Shown: in pieces, positions 9,323 to 17,194 of the stretch
Layout of the letters: the number at the start of each line of letters is the position of its first letter
How positions within the stretch are numbered: the first letter of the stretch is position 1
From: Fibrobacterales bacterium Fibro_02
GTDB taxonomy: Bacteria; Fibrobacterota; Fibrobacteria; Fibrobacterales; Fibrobacteraceae
Assembly: GCA_001603905.1 (NCBI GenBank)
Contig: LVAE01000091.1
Coordinates: forward strand, 1 to 64,000
Length of the DNA: 64,000 bases
Direction of reading: 5' to 3'
Made by a program: the position numbers and the translations under genes
Notes under the pieces: model-generated
The model's database searches: none
What the model was told of the DNA's origin: nothing
Seen by the model: only the letters and a program-made list of their open reading frames with translations

Positions 9323-9694
9323 ATGAAAAAGAAAATATTGTTTGTCTGTATTAGTGGATCCGTGAAATTACTTGGTCAAAAAGATAGAGAGGATAATTAC
9401 CAGTGTGTCCGCAAGTATTGGAGACTAGATGCTGATAAAGCAAATAAAGCTGATTATGTCGTTGGTGTTGCAAATAAAAAAATTGTAGCTGTATTTAGAA
9501 ATGTTTCAGGTTGGCGCAATATAGGTTGTTTTAAGGATTTGCTAGATGACGCTGAGGTCATAGCGAATCCTGAATATAAAACGGAACGTTTTGCTTTTGA
9601 GGGTGAAGAGGTAGTGTTAGGTAAAGATGAATTGAAAGAGATCGAAAGGGAAATTCCTAGATTTTATGGTCCTGTGAGATATAATTATGAATAA
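9323..9694 (+). CDS. Hypothetical small protein, AT-rich
   Basis: Intact 123-aa ORF with markedly lower GC than neighbours; motif YWRLDADKANKADYVVGVANKKIVAVFRNVSGW. Confidence 0.6.
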   Translation: MKKKILFVCISGSVKLLGQKDREDNYQCVRKYWRLDADKANKADYVVGVANKKIVAVFRNVSGWRNIGCFKDLLDDAEVIANPEYKTERFAFEGEEVVLGKDELKEIEREIPRFYGPVRYNYE

Positions 9695-9709
9695 TTGATT
9701 GCGTACAGG

Positions 9710-10555
9710 CTACGGTGCCATCACTTTTTCTAGCAAATTGCGGGTGGCTTCAAAAACAGTTTCAAAAGAAATTCCTTTGGAATAGTTAAAGTTTGAACTA
9801 TACCTATTCCACAGCCGTCGAACATTATTGCTCTGTTCGACAATATTCAATCGCTGGGCATATTCCTTTGTCACCACATCTGTGGACTTGCGATGTTCTG
9901 CGGTCGCAAGCAGGGCGCGCTTTAAGGTCGGGACATCAAACTCAACGAGTTTCGTGAGCATATATACATCGTAGTAGTCACGGGGGCGCGTGTTGAATTC
10001 GTCCCTTGTGATGATTGTCTCCAGTTTTTCGGCGAGAATGTTTTCGACTGGGTACGACCAGGCTTTGATGAGCGAATTGTCGAAATTTCTTTTGAAAAAC
10101 ATTTGCTGGATACCGGGATAGATGCTGTCTCCCGCAGTAATATCCATTGTCAGTGTACCACGTATTTCACCATAGCTTACATTCAAAAATGCACGGAGGC
10201 CTTGGTAATCGTCTTCTTCGCGAATACGTTCCAGATGGTCTAATTCAAAAGTGAAATCGTCCTCGACAGGAACTTGACAAACATGCGTGAGTGCCGCAGT
10301 CATCGCGGATTCGTCGATAGGAAAGTTCTTGACGGTCGTATCCACATCCATCGTCGTCCTTGCCTGAAAACCGATTAAATTGGAAATCAGGTATCCGCCT
10401 TTGAGAATGAAATTGTCTACGTAATCGGAATGTGCTAAGCGGTTGACGAAGCATTCCATATAGTAGGTATGTAACATTTGTTGTGGACGGAGATTCAGTT
10501 CAATGGCGCGGGTCTTGATAAAGGACTTGAGTTGCATCGCGTTGCGAGTTTTCAA
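9710..10555 (-). CDS. AbiEii/AbiGii-family nucleotidyltransferase toxin
   Basis: NFILKGGYLISN...RTTMDVDTTVKNF NTase motif; 4-bp overlap with upstream AbiEi-like gene. Confidence 0.85.
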   Translation of the reverse strand: MKTRNAMQLKSFIKTRAIELNLRPQQMLHTYYMECFVNRLAHSDYVDNFILKGGYLISNLIGFQARTTMDVDTTVKNFPIDESAMTAALTHVCQVPVEDDFTFELDHLERIREEDDYQGLRAFLNVSYGEIRGTLTMDITAGDSIYPGIQQMFFKRNFDNSLIKAWSYPVENILAEKLETIITRDEFNTRPRDYYDVYMLTKLVEFDVPTLKRALLATAEHRKSTDVVTKEYAQRLNIVEQSNNVRRLWNRYSSNFNYSKGISFETVFEATRNLLEKVMAP

Positions 10556-11136
10556 ATCAGCACCTCCAGATACGGGCGAATTTTATTCTCGACATTGAAC
10601 ATTCGAGCGTAATCCGTCAGTTTCCAGATTTTTCGATCCTTTGATGCCATGTACCTTTGCAAGGCGGGAATATATCTTTCCTTGTTGAAGTCTTTTCGGC
10701 TGTGGAGCAGTTCGCACAAGGTCCGTTCGATGCAATAAACCTTCAGGGGGTTGCTGTAGAACGATTGGATTTCTTGAACGCCTTCGTTTAACAATTCGGC
10801 AGGGGTCTGACGCACCAAGAAGTTCTGCCACATTTTTTTTGAGTGGTAACCCTTCGGGACGGTTACTGTAAAAATTTCAGGAAGAAGGTCACTGTATCCG
10901 GTCAAATAAAGTGCGGTCTCGTTGGAATACACCACTTTGTCGCTCAACACTTGCGGAATGTAGTATTCGTCTTCAACCACGTTAGCGAATGCGTACAATC
11001 CGTAGTTGACCTTCTTTATTTTTCCGGAATCCTCCAGATTCTTCAGGTCGTACCTAGAAACACCGTGCTCCAGGCACTGTTTAAGGGAGAAATACCCCCT
11101 ATTGGAAAATTTTCGCATTTTCTGCATCGTTTCCAT
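10552..11136 (-). CDS. AbiEi-family antitoxin
   Basis: N-terminal wHTH-like region (RGYFSLKQCLEHGVSRYDLKNLEDSGKIKKVNYGLYAF) and ETALYLTGYSDLLPEIFTVTVPKGYH; coupled to AbiEii. Confidence 0.8.
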   Translation of the reverse strand: METMQKMRKFSNRGYFSLKQCLEHGVSRYDLKNLEDSGKIKKVNYGLYAFANVVEDEYYIPQVLSDKVVYSNETALYLTGYSDLLPEIFTVTVPKGYHSKKMWQNFLVRQTPAELLNEGVQEIQSFYSNPLKVYCIERTLCELLHSRKDFNKERYIPALQRYMASKDRKIWKLTDYARMFNVENKIRPYLEVLI

Positions 11137-11149
11137 ACTCCTAAATATA

Positions 11150-11191
11150 ACATCTTATACATTTAAAATCAATAATAAGTGTATAAGATGT
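11150..11191. promoter_or_regulatory. Putative AbiEi autoregulatory operator
   Basis: Perfect 12-bp inverted repeat ACATCTTATACA-N18-TGTATAAGATGT just upstream of the AbiEi start; overlaps a possible promoter TTGATT-N17-TATATT on the minus strand. Confidence 0.65.
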
Positions 11192-11373
11192 AAATTTTTG
11201 TGTTTGGCAATTTTGCCATGCCTTTAATATATCTTCGGCACAGTTCCCCCGTCAAGCCCAATCGCTTTACATCGAAAATGCGCCCAAAATGGCGATTTTG
11301 GTCGAATTTCGAAGATTTAAGGGCCCAAAGGGGCCGATATTAACGAGAAAAAATTTTTAGCAAAGTGAATGCG

Positions 11374-12147
11374 TTATTTCACAATCAAATCGACGACGAG
11401 TGCAATGGCCATGCCGATACTGCAGATGCTGATGAAGCGCTGGATGAACTTGTTGCCTTTCTTGCGCTGCAGGAAGCTGCCGAAGTAGCCGCCGACCCAG
11501 GCCCCGCCTGCCATGATGATGGCGATGGGCCAGTTGATTTTTCCCGTCATGCCGAGAGCGAAGGTGCTTACCAGCAGGAAAACGTTGGTGAGCGCGTTCT
11601 TGAGGGCGTTAATCTGGACGGGGGCGAGTCCTGTGTATCGCGTAAGTCCGAAAATTTGTACGAAACCCACACCGACCTGCACGATGCAACCGTAAAGGGC
11701 GATGACGAAAAATCCAAGCGCCCCTTTGAAAGTCAATTTTTCGGGAGGATTTTCAGGCGGCTTTCCGAGAATGTTCTTGTTCAGGTTGCTCATCACGACC
11801 ACAAGGCAGATGACAACAGCGAGGATTGCCTGGAAAAGCTTGTCGCCGATGTGCACCAGGAAACAGGCTCCGACAAGCGCCCCGATCAGCGTGGGGGTGA
11901 GCAGCTGCAAAAAGAGCCGCATGTTCAGGTAGCCGTGACGGGCGAGGTTGAGTGCGCTGCTGAAGTTCCCGATGATAAGCCCGATGCGGTTCGTGCCGTT
12001 TGCGACGGTGGCGGGGAGACCGAGGAATATCATGATAGGAAGGCTCAACGTGGAGCCACCGCCCGCGATGCTGTTGATGAGGCTTACGACCGCGCCTAGT
12101 ACGAAGTAGGCGGCATAAAGGGCGATATGTGCGGCGTCAAGTTCCAT
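11374..12147 (-). CDS. TSUP family transporter (TauE/SafE-like)
   Basis: GGGSTLSLPIMIFLGLPATVANGTNRIG and hydrophobic multi-pass profile. Confidence 0.9.
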   Translation of the reverse strand: MELDAAHIALYAAYFVLGAVVSLINSIAGGGSTLSLPIMIFLGLPATVANGTNRIGLIIGNFSSALNLARHGYLNMRLFLQLLTPTLIGALVGACFLVHIGDKLFQAILAVVICLVVVMSNLNKNILGKPPENPPEKLTFKGALGFFVIALYGCIVQVGVGFVQIFGLTRYTGLAPVQINALKNALTNVFLLVSTFALGMTGKINWPIAIIMAGGAWVGGYFGSFLQRKKGNKFIQRFISICSIGMAIALVVDLIVK

Positions 12148-12167
12148 TGCAACTGTAAATGTAGAAA

Positions 12168-12262
12168 AATGGATCCCGTCTCCCCTCCGCTCTGCTCCGA
12201 GGATGACACGCTCCAGAATGACATTTTACTATGGATCCCTTCGGCAGGCTCAGGGACCTTGT
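12168..12262. repeat. Interspersed repeat remnants (GGATCCC...GAGGATGACA; CCCTTCGGCAGGCTCAGGGACC)
   Basis: Same vocabulary as repeats at 8.9 kb and 62.1-62.3 kb; lies between two stop codons/starts. Confidence 0.5.
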
Positions 12263-12272
12263 GAAATTTATG

Positions 12273-13379
12273 CTACTCAAAGAATGCGTCGGAGAGCTTT
12301 GCGCGGAAGGCGTGGATGCGGTCGGCGTTTGCTTCGCGGTGCGGGTAGGTGAAGTTGCTGAGAAGCACCACGGCGGCGCCCCGATCGGGGTCGGCGACAA
12401 TGCTTGCGCCGGTGAATCCGGTTTTGCCGAAGGTGCGTGGCGACACATGTGTCCCCATGAACTTTTCGCTGTTCAGTTCCCAGCCGAGGGCGGTGCAGGC
12501 GTTTTTGGCGGTGGAATACTTGCTGGCGGAGGGGAGCGCAAAGGCGTTTTCGCTGACCATCTTCAAGATGCCTGCGGGGGCGACCCGCGCGCCTTTCTTG
12601 ACGCAGCCCGTTGCATCCTGCGGACATTCTGCAGAAATACCGTCGTTCAAGATCATCTGTACGAAATTCAGAAGGTCGGGCACGCAGCTGAACATGCCGG
12701 CGCTACCCACAGGGAAAAGTTTCCGCAGCACCCAGGCGCTTTCGTCGTGGATTTCACCGCAGATTTCGCGACCCCTGAAACTGCAGATTTCCGTCGGCGA
12801 AATTTCGCTTTTGGGAATCGGATTCCAGTCGCGTGAGAGCGGATCCCAGCCGGAACGCGTCATGCCGAGCGGAATAAAGAAACGCTCGCGGCCCTGCTGC
12901 TGCAAGTCCTTGCCCTTGAGCCGCTGCAGGATGATTCCGAGCAGCACGCTGGCGGGGTTGCCGTAGTTGAAGTCCGCACCGGGAGCCTTTTCGAACTGGT
13001 ACGTATAAAGTGCGTCGAGGATTCCTTCGGCAGGGAGCGTGCGCAGGGTCTTCATGGGCACGCGGTAGTCGAGGCTATGGGTCAGCAGATGGAATACGCG
13101 GATATCTTCGCGGTAGTTTGTCTGTAATTCGGGGATGTAGTCGATGACCTTCGTGTCCACTGACAGCGACCCTTCCAGGATATAGCTCAGCGCAAGTGTA
13201 GACGCTGGACACACCTTGGTAAGGCTTGCGATGTCGAACACCGTCTTTTCGGGCGTGTTGAGCGAAATGATTTCGCGATGACCGTCGGGCAAGATGAACC
13301 CGGCGACCGCCCTGCTGAAAATTCCTTCGGATTCTGCCGTCTTGAGCAGGCCTTCCAATTTTTCTCTGTCGAACTTCAT
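12273..13379 (-). CDS. Serine hydrolase (class C beta-lactamase-like)
   Basis: SLTK (SxxK) motif in VFDIASLTKVCPAST; LLTHSLDYRVP; HVSPRTFGKTGFTG. Confidence 0.85.
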   Translation of the reverse strand: MKFDREKLEGLLKTAESEGIFSRAVAGFILPDGHREIISLNTPEKTVFDIASLTKVCPASTLALSYILEGSLSVDTKVIDYIPELQTNYREDIRVFHLLTHSLDYRVPMKTLRTLPAEGILDALYTYQFEKAPGADFNYGNPASVLLGIILQRLKGKDLQQQGRERFFIPLGMTRSGWDPLSRDWNPIPKSEISPTEICSFRGREICGEIHDESAWVLRKLFPVGSAGMFSCVPDLLNFVQMILNDGISAECPQDATGCVKKGARVAPAGILKMVSENAFALPSASKYSTAKNACTALGWELNSEKFMGTHVSPRTFGKTGFTGASIVADPDRGAAVVLLSNFTYPHREANADRIHAFRAKLSDAFFE

Positions 13380-13490
13380 ACCCCTAAAATACAAAACATT
13401 CCCTTAAAATGGCACGTATTGGGGGACTAAATCCGTCCTATTCGGTTGCGGTCGTTTGCATTCCGTTTTTAAATCTTATATTTTGAAGGT

Positions 13491-16088
13491 ATGCTTTTCC
13501 AAAAGATTGAAAAAGAGAAAACGCTTTGGCTGCGTTACGGCATTGTCCTTTTGATAGTGTCGATCATTGTCGTGTCGACGGTGTCGTACCTTGTTCGTGC
13601 CTATACCGTCCCGGCCAAGGCGAATATCTTGCAGTCGTGTGCTTTCTTGAACAAGAAGGATGCTTTCGCGGTAGAGAACTTCTTGAATCGCGAAGAGTCC
13701 GTTTTGAAGATGGCTAGCCGCGTGGCCGATCTGCTGGTGGAGAATCATGGAGTTTCGGGGGAGATCGAGTCGCTGAAGACCCGGACCAGGGAGGAAAATC
13801 CCCGCTTTGGCGACCTGTATGGTTTTATCAACGGAAAGCCGTATGGCAAATATCCTTTGGCGGATTCCGTCAACCCTGCTAGTGAACCGTGGTTCCAGGG
13901 AGCCTTGCTCGCCCATGGTGATATTGCGCGGATTCCGATTCACAAGGGCAAGGAATCGATGGTCGTCTTGAGCAAGCGACTTTCCGATATGAAAAGCGTT
14001 ATTGCGCTGAATGTGAAACTGAGCGCACTGCGAAACTTTGTCAATCCTTGGACATTACCCAGCATCTGGATGATCATGGATGAGCAGGGACTCATCATTG
14101 CGCATAGCAATGTGGCAAACCAGGGGCTCAATTATTCATCCTCCGAATTCTGGAATAATGACGAAAGAAATCTTGCTGACCGGGTCACCTCATCCTCGAA
14201 TGAAGCCCCGGGCGAAAAACAGTTCCTGCTCAATTACGATGGTGTCGACTACCAGGTTTTTTCTACACCGATCAAAGGCAGTTGGTTCATGGTCCGGATG
14301 GTTGAAAATAAAGTGCTGTGGAACGAAATGTACTGGACCGTTTTCAAGGGAATAGCCGTTGTCGTGTTGCTGTATGTACTGATGATTCTGTTGATGTCGC
14401 TCAGCTTGATGAACCGATTCAGGGCGATTCGTGTAAGCCAGGCGAAAAGCGGATTCTTGACTAATATGAGTCGTGAAATCCGCACTTCAATAACGGGGCT
14501 GCTCGGCATGAATTCTATCGTGATGAAGGAAATCCGGGATGACGGGCTCAAGGAATACCTGAAGAATATCCAGAATACGGGACAGGGTATCTTGTCGCTT
14601 GTGAATGACGTCCTGGATGTCTGCAGGATTGAATCGGGTAAGATGAGCATCGTCTCAATGGAGTACGACATCTTTTCGGTGCTGGCGGACTGTTACAGCG
14701 CCAACGAACTGAAAGCGTCGGCAAAGAAGTTGCGCTTTACGGTGGACTGCAATCCGGATATCCCGTCGAGCCTGTGGGGCGACGAGAACCGTATACGCCA
14801 GATTATCAACAACCTGCTTTCGAATGCGATCAAGTTTACCGAAGTGGGCGAGGTCACCTTGCTGGTGAATTACGAGAACCTTCCTCCAGTGGGAACGCTG
14901 AAATCCGACGAGTACGTGATGCTTTCGTTTACGGTCAAGGATACGGGAACCGGCATCAAGAAAGACGAGCTGGGCTTGATTTTCAATAAATTCGCTTCGC
15001 AGAATATGGATGATCCCTCCGAAGGAATTGGTCTCGGCCTGTGCTTGACCAAGGAACTCGTAGAAAAGTGCGGGGGCCAAATTACGGTGAACAGCCGCCT
15101 GGGAGAGGGCTCCTCCTTTACGGTCAGGATTCCGCAGCTCGTGCTGAATATCGAACCGATGGGCGATTTTGCCCTGAGGTACAAGGGCCTTGGCCGCAAG
15201 AGGGGCGACTTTTCGGGGATTTTCCTTGCACCTGAGGCACGCATCCTGATCGTGGACGATGTCGAGCTGAATCTCAAGGTGCTCCGTGGGTTCTTGCGGC
15301 GGTTCAAGGTTCAGGTGGACGTGGCGGTGAGCGGCGCGCAGTGCCTGAAGCTTGCTCAGTCCAAGCATTATGACTTGATTTTCCTGGACCACATGATGCC
15401 GGTGATGGATGGCGTGGAAACGTATCGCAAGATGAAGTCCCTGGAAAACTTCATCAACAAGGATACGCCAGTCATCGCGCTCACTTCGGAAGGTTCCAAC
15501 GAAGTCAGCGAATCGTTCCTGGTGATGGGTTTTGCCGATTATCTGCCCAAGCCGATCAAGGAGCGTGACTTGCAGCGGGCGCTCAAGTGGTATTTGCCGA
15601 AGCAGCTTGTCCTTTCGGGCGAAGACATCCAGGAGGTCGCCGGTGCCCAGACTTCTGTCGACACGATACAGCTCCCTATGCCCGCACCGACCTTTAATGA
15701 CGAAATCGAACTTCTGCAGGTGACGGTGAACCCCTACGAAAAGCTTGCGCCCTTCAAGGACTGTCTGGATATCAAGGCGGGCCTGGAGTATTGCGCCGAT
15801 GACAGCGACATCTATATCGAAATGCTGCAAGAATTCATCGCCTCGCCGCTCCACCGCAATGTGGAAACTTGTTTCAAGAACGAGGATTGGGAAAACTACA
15901 AGTTCTATATGCATGTCCTCTGTGATTCCTCGGCGGCAATCGGTGCTATTGGCATGGCGGAGAAATTCCAGAATCTTGAAAATGCCTGCCGAGAATCTCG
16001 CATGAACGTGGTCCGTGAAAATCACGACCTGGTGATGGCCCTGCACGCGGAACTGGTTCGCAATATCCAGAAGGGGTTGGAAGAATGA
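13491..16088 (+). CDS. Membrane hybrid histidine-kinase-like protein (sensor, DHp, HATPase, REC, HPt) lacking the H-box histidine
   Basis: Two TM segments around a Cache-like sensor; NMSREIRTSITGLLGM in place of NMSHEIRTP; HATPase N/G1/G2 boxes present; REC VDD/FLDHMMPVMDG/LPKP; HPt-like YMHVLCDSSAAIG. Confidence 0.9.
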   Translation: MLFQKIEKEKTLWLRYGIVLLIVSIIVVSTVSYLVRAYTVPAKANILQSCAFLNKKDAFAVENFLNREESVLKMASRVADLLVENHGVSGEIESLKTRTREENPRFGDLYGFINGKPYGKYPLADSVNPASEPWFQGALLAHGDIARIPIHKGKESMVVLSKRLSDMKSVIALNVKLSALRNFVNPWTLPSIWMIMDEQGLIIAHSNVANQGLNYSSSEFWNNDERNLADRVTSSSNEAPGEKQFLLNYDGVDYQVFSTPIKGSWFMVRMVENKVLWNEMYWTVFKGIAVVVLLYVLMILLMSLSLMNRFRAIRVSQAKSGFLTNMSREIRTSITGLLGMNSIVMKEIRDDGLKEYLKNIQNTGQGILSLVNDVLDVCRIESGKMSIVSMEYDIFSVLADCYSANELKASAKKLRFTVDCNPDIPSSLWGDENRIRQIINNLLSNAIKFTEVGEVTLLVNYENLPPVGTLKSDEYVMLSFTVKDTGTGIKKDELGLIFNKFASQNMDDPSEGIGLGLCLTKELVEKCGGQITVNSRLGEGSSFTVRIPQLVLNIEPMGDFALRYKGLGRKRGDFSGIFLAPEARILIVDDVELNLKVLRGFLRRFKVQVDVAVSGAQCLKLAQSKHYDLIFLDHMMPVMDGVETYRKMKSLENFINKDTPVIALTSEGSNEVSESFLVMGFADYLPKPIKERDLQRALKWYLPKQLVLSGEDIQEVAGAQTSVDTIQLPMPAPTFNDEIELLQVTVNPYEKLAPFKDCLDIKAGLEYCADDSDIYIEMLQEFIASPLHRNVETCFKNEDWENYKFYMHVLCDSSAAIGAIGMAEKFQNLENACRESRMNVVRENHDLVMALHAELVRNIQKGLEE

Positions 16089-17194
16089 TCAGGTGGCTTA
16101 TTGCTTTATCGATCGTAGTGTCTGCGATTATTGTGTCGGTTATAGTTGTGTATGACTATGATTCCGGTAACGAACATGTGCGGAAGAAAACCCGTGTCGC
16201 CATGATTATGAGAGGCGTTCGTAATGACCACAGCTGGAACGAAGCTCATTACGAGGCGCTTGAAAAAGTGGCTCGTCGCCTGAACTTGGAAGTGACGGTT
16301 TATGATAATATTCCTGCCGATTCCACGGCGTACAACAGCATTGAAAAGGCGGTTGCCAACGGGGCCGAAATCGTGATTGCGAATTCGTTTGATTTCGGTG
16401 CCGCGGCGATGTCGGTTGCCAAGAAGCATCCGAAAGTCAAGTTCCTGCATGCGGCGGGGGTGCGGACGGAAACGAACCTGTTGACCTATTTTGGGCGCAT
16501 CTACCAGATGCGATACCTTTCGGGAGTCGTGGCTGGCCTTAAGACCAAGACGAATGAAATCGGTTACGTGGCGGCTTTCAGGATTCCTGAAGTTGTCCGC
16601 GGGTTGGATGCGTTTACGCTCGGCGTCCAAAAGGTGAATCCGCAGGCAAAAGTGTTCGTGAGCTGGAGCCATTCTTGGTCGGACGAATCGATGGCGGCGG
16701 AGGCGACGCATAGCTTGCTGAAGAAACATCACATTGACGTACTGACGGTTCATCTGGATGCGCTTTCGCCGTATGAAATCGCCGATGAGAAGGACGTCTG
16801 GATTGTGGGATACAACATGGATAACTCCTCGCGTTTTCCCAATCATTTCTTGACCGCTCCCGTGTGGCGCTGGGAAAACTTTTACGAGGCGCAGATTCGC
16901 GACATTATGTCCGACAACTTTATTCCGGAAAAGTACTGGCTCGGAGTCGAAAGCGGCGTGGTAGATCTCGCTCCGCTGACGGAGCATGTCGGCGAGGATA
17001 TTGCTAAAGTCGTTGCCCATGAAAAGGAAATGCTTGCGCAGAATCGTTACGATGTGTTCTGGGGGCCGATTGTCGATAGTCACGGAAACGTTCGCGTAGA
17101 AAAGGGCGAATGTATTTCCGACGAGGATTTGCTTGAACATTTTGACTGGTATGTCAAGGGAGTATACGATGGAACTAAATCCCAGAAGTACTAA
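16085..17194 (+). CDS. BMP family (PnrA/Med-like) periplasmic binding protein, membrane anchored
   Basis: VAMIMRGVRNDHSWNEAHYEAL, IVIANSFDFGAAAMSVAKKHPKVKFLHAAG, YLSGVVAGLKTKTNEIGYVAAF; N-terminal TM without lipobox; ATGA overlap with preceding gene. Confidence 0.85.
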   Translation: MIRWLIALSIVVSAIIVSVIVVYDYDSGNEHVRKKTRVAMIMRGVRNDHSWNEAHYEALEKVARRLNLEVTVYDNIPADSTAYNSIEKAVANGAEIVIANSFDFGAAAMSVAKKHPKVKFLHAAGVRTETNLLTYFGRIYQMRYLSGVVAGLKTKTNEIGYVAAFRIPEVVRGLDAFTLGVQKVNPQAKVFVSWSHSWSDESMAAEATHSLLKKHHIDVLTVHLDALSPYEIADEKDVWIVGYNMDNSSRFPNHFLTAPVWRWENFYEAQIRDIMSDNFIPEKYWLGVESGVVDLAPLTEHVGEDIAKVVAHEKEMLAQNRYDVFWGPIVDSHGNVRVEKGECISDEDLLEHFDWYVKGVYDGTKSQKY

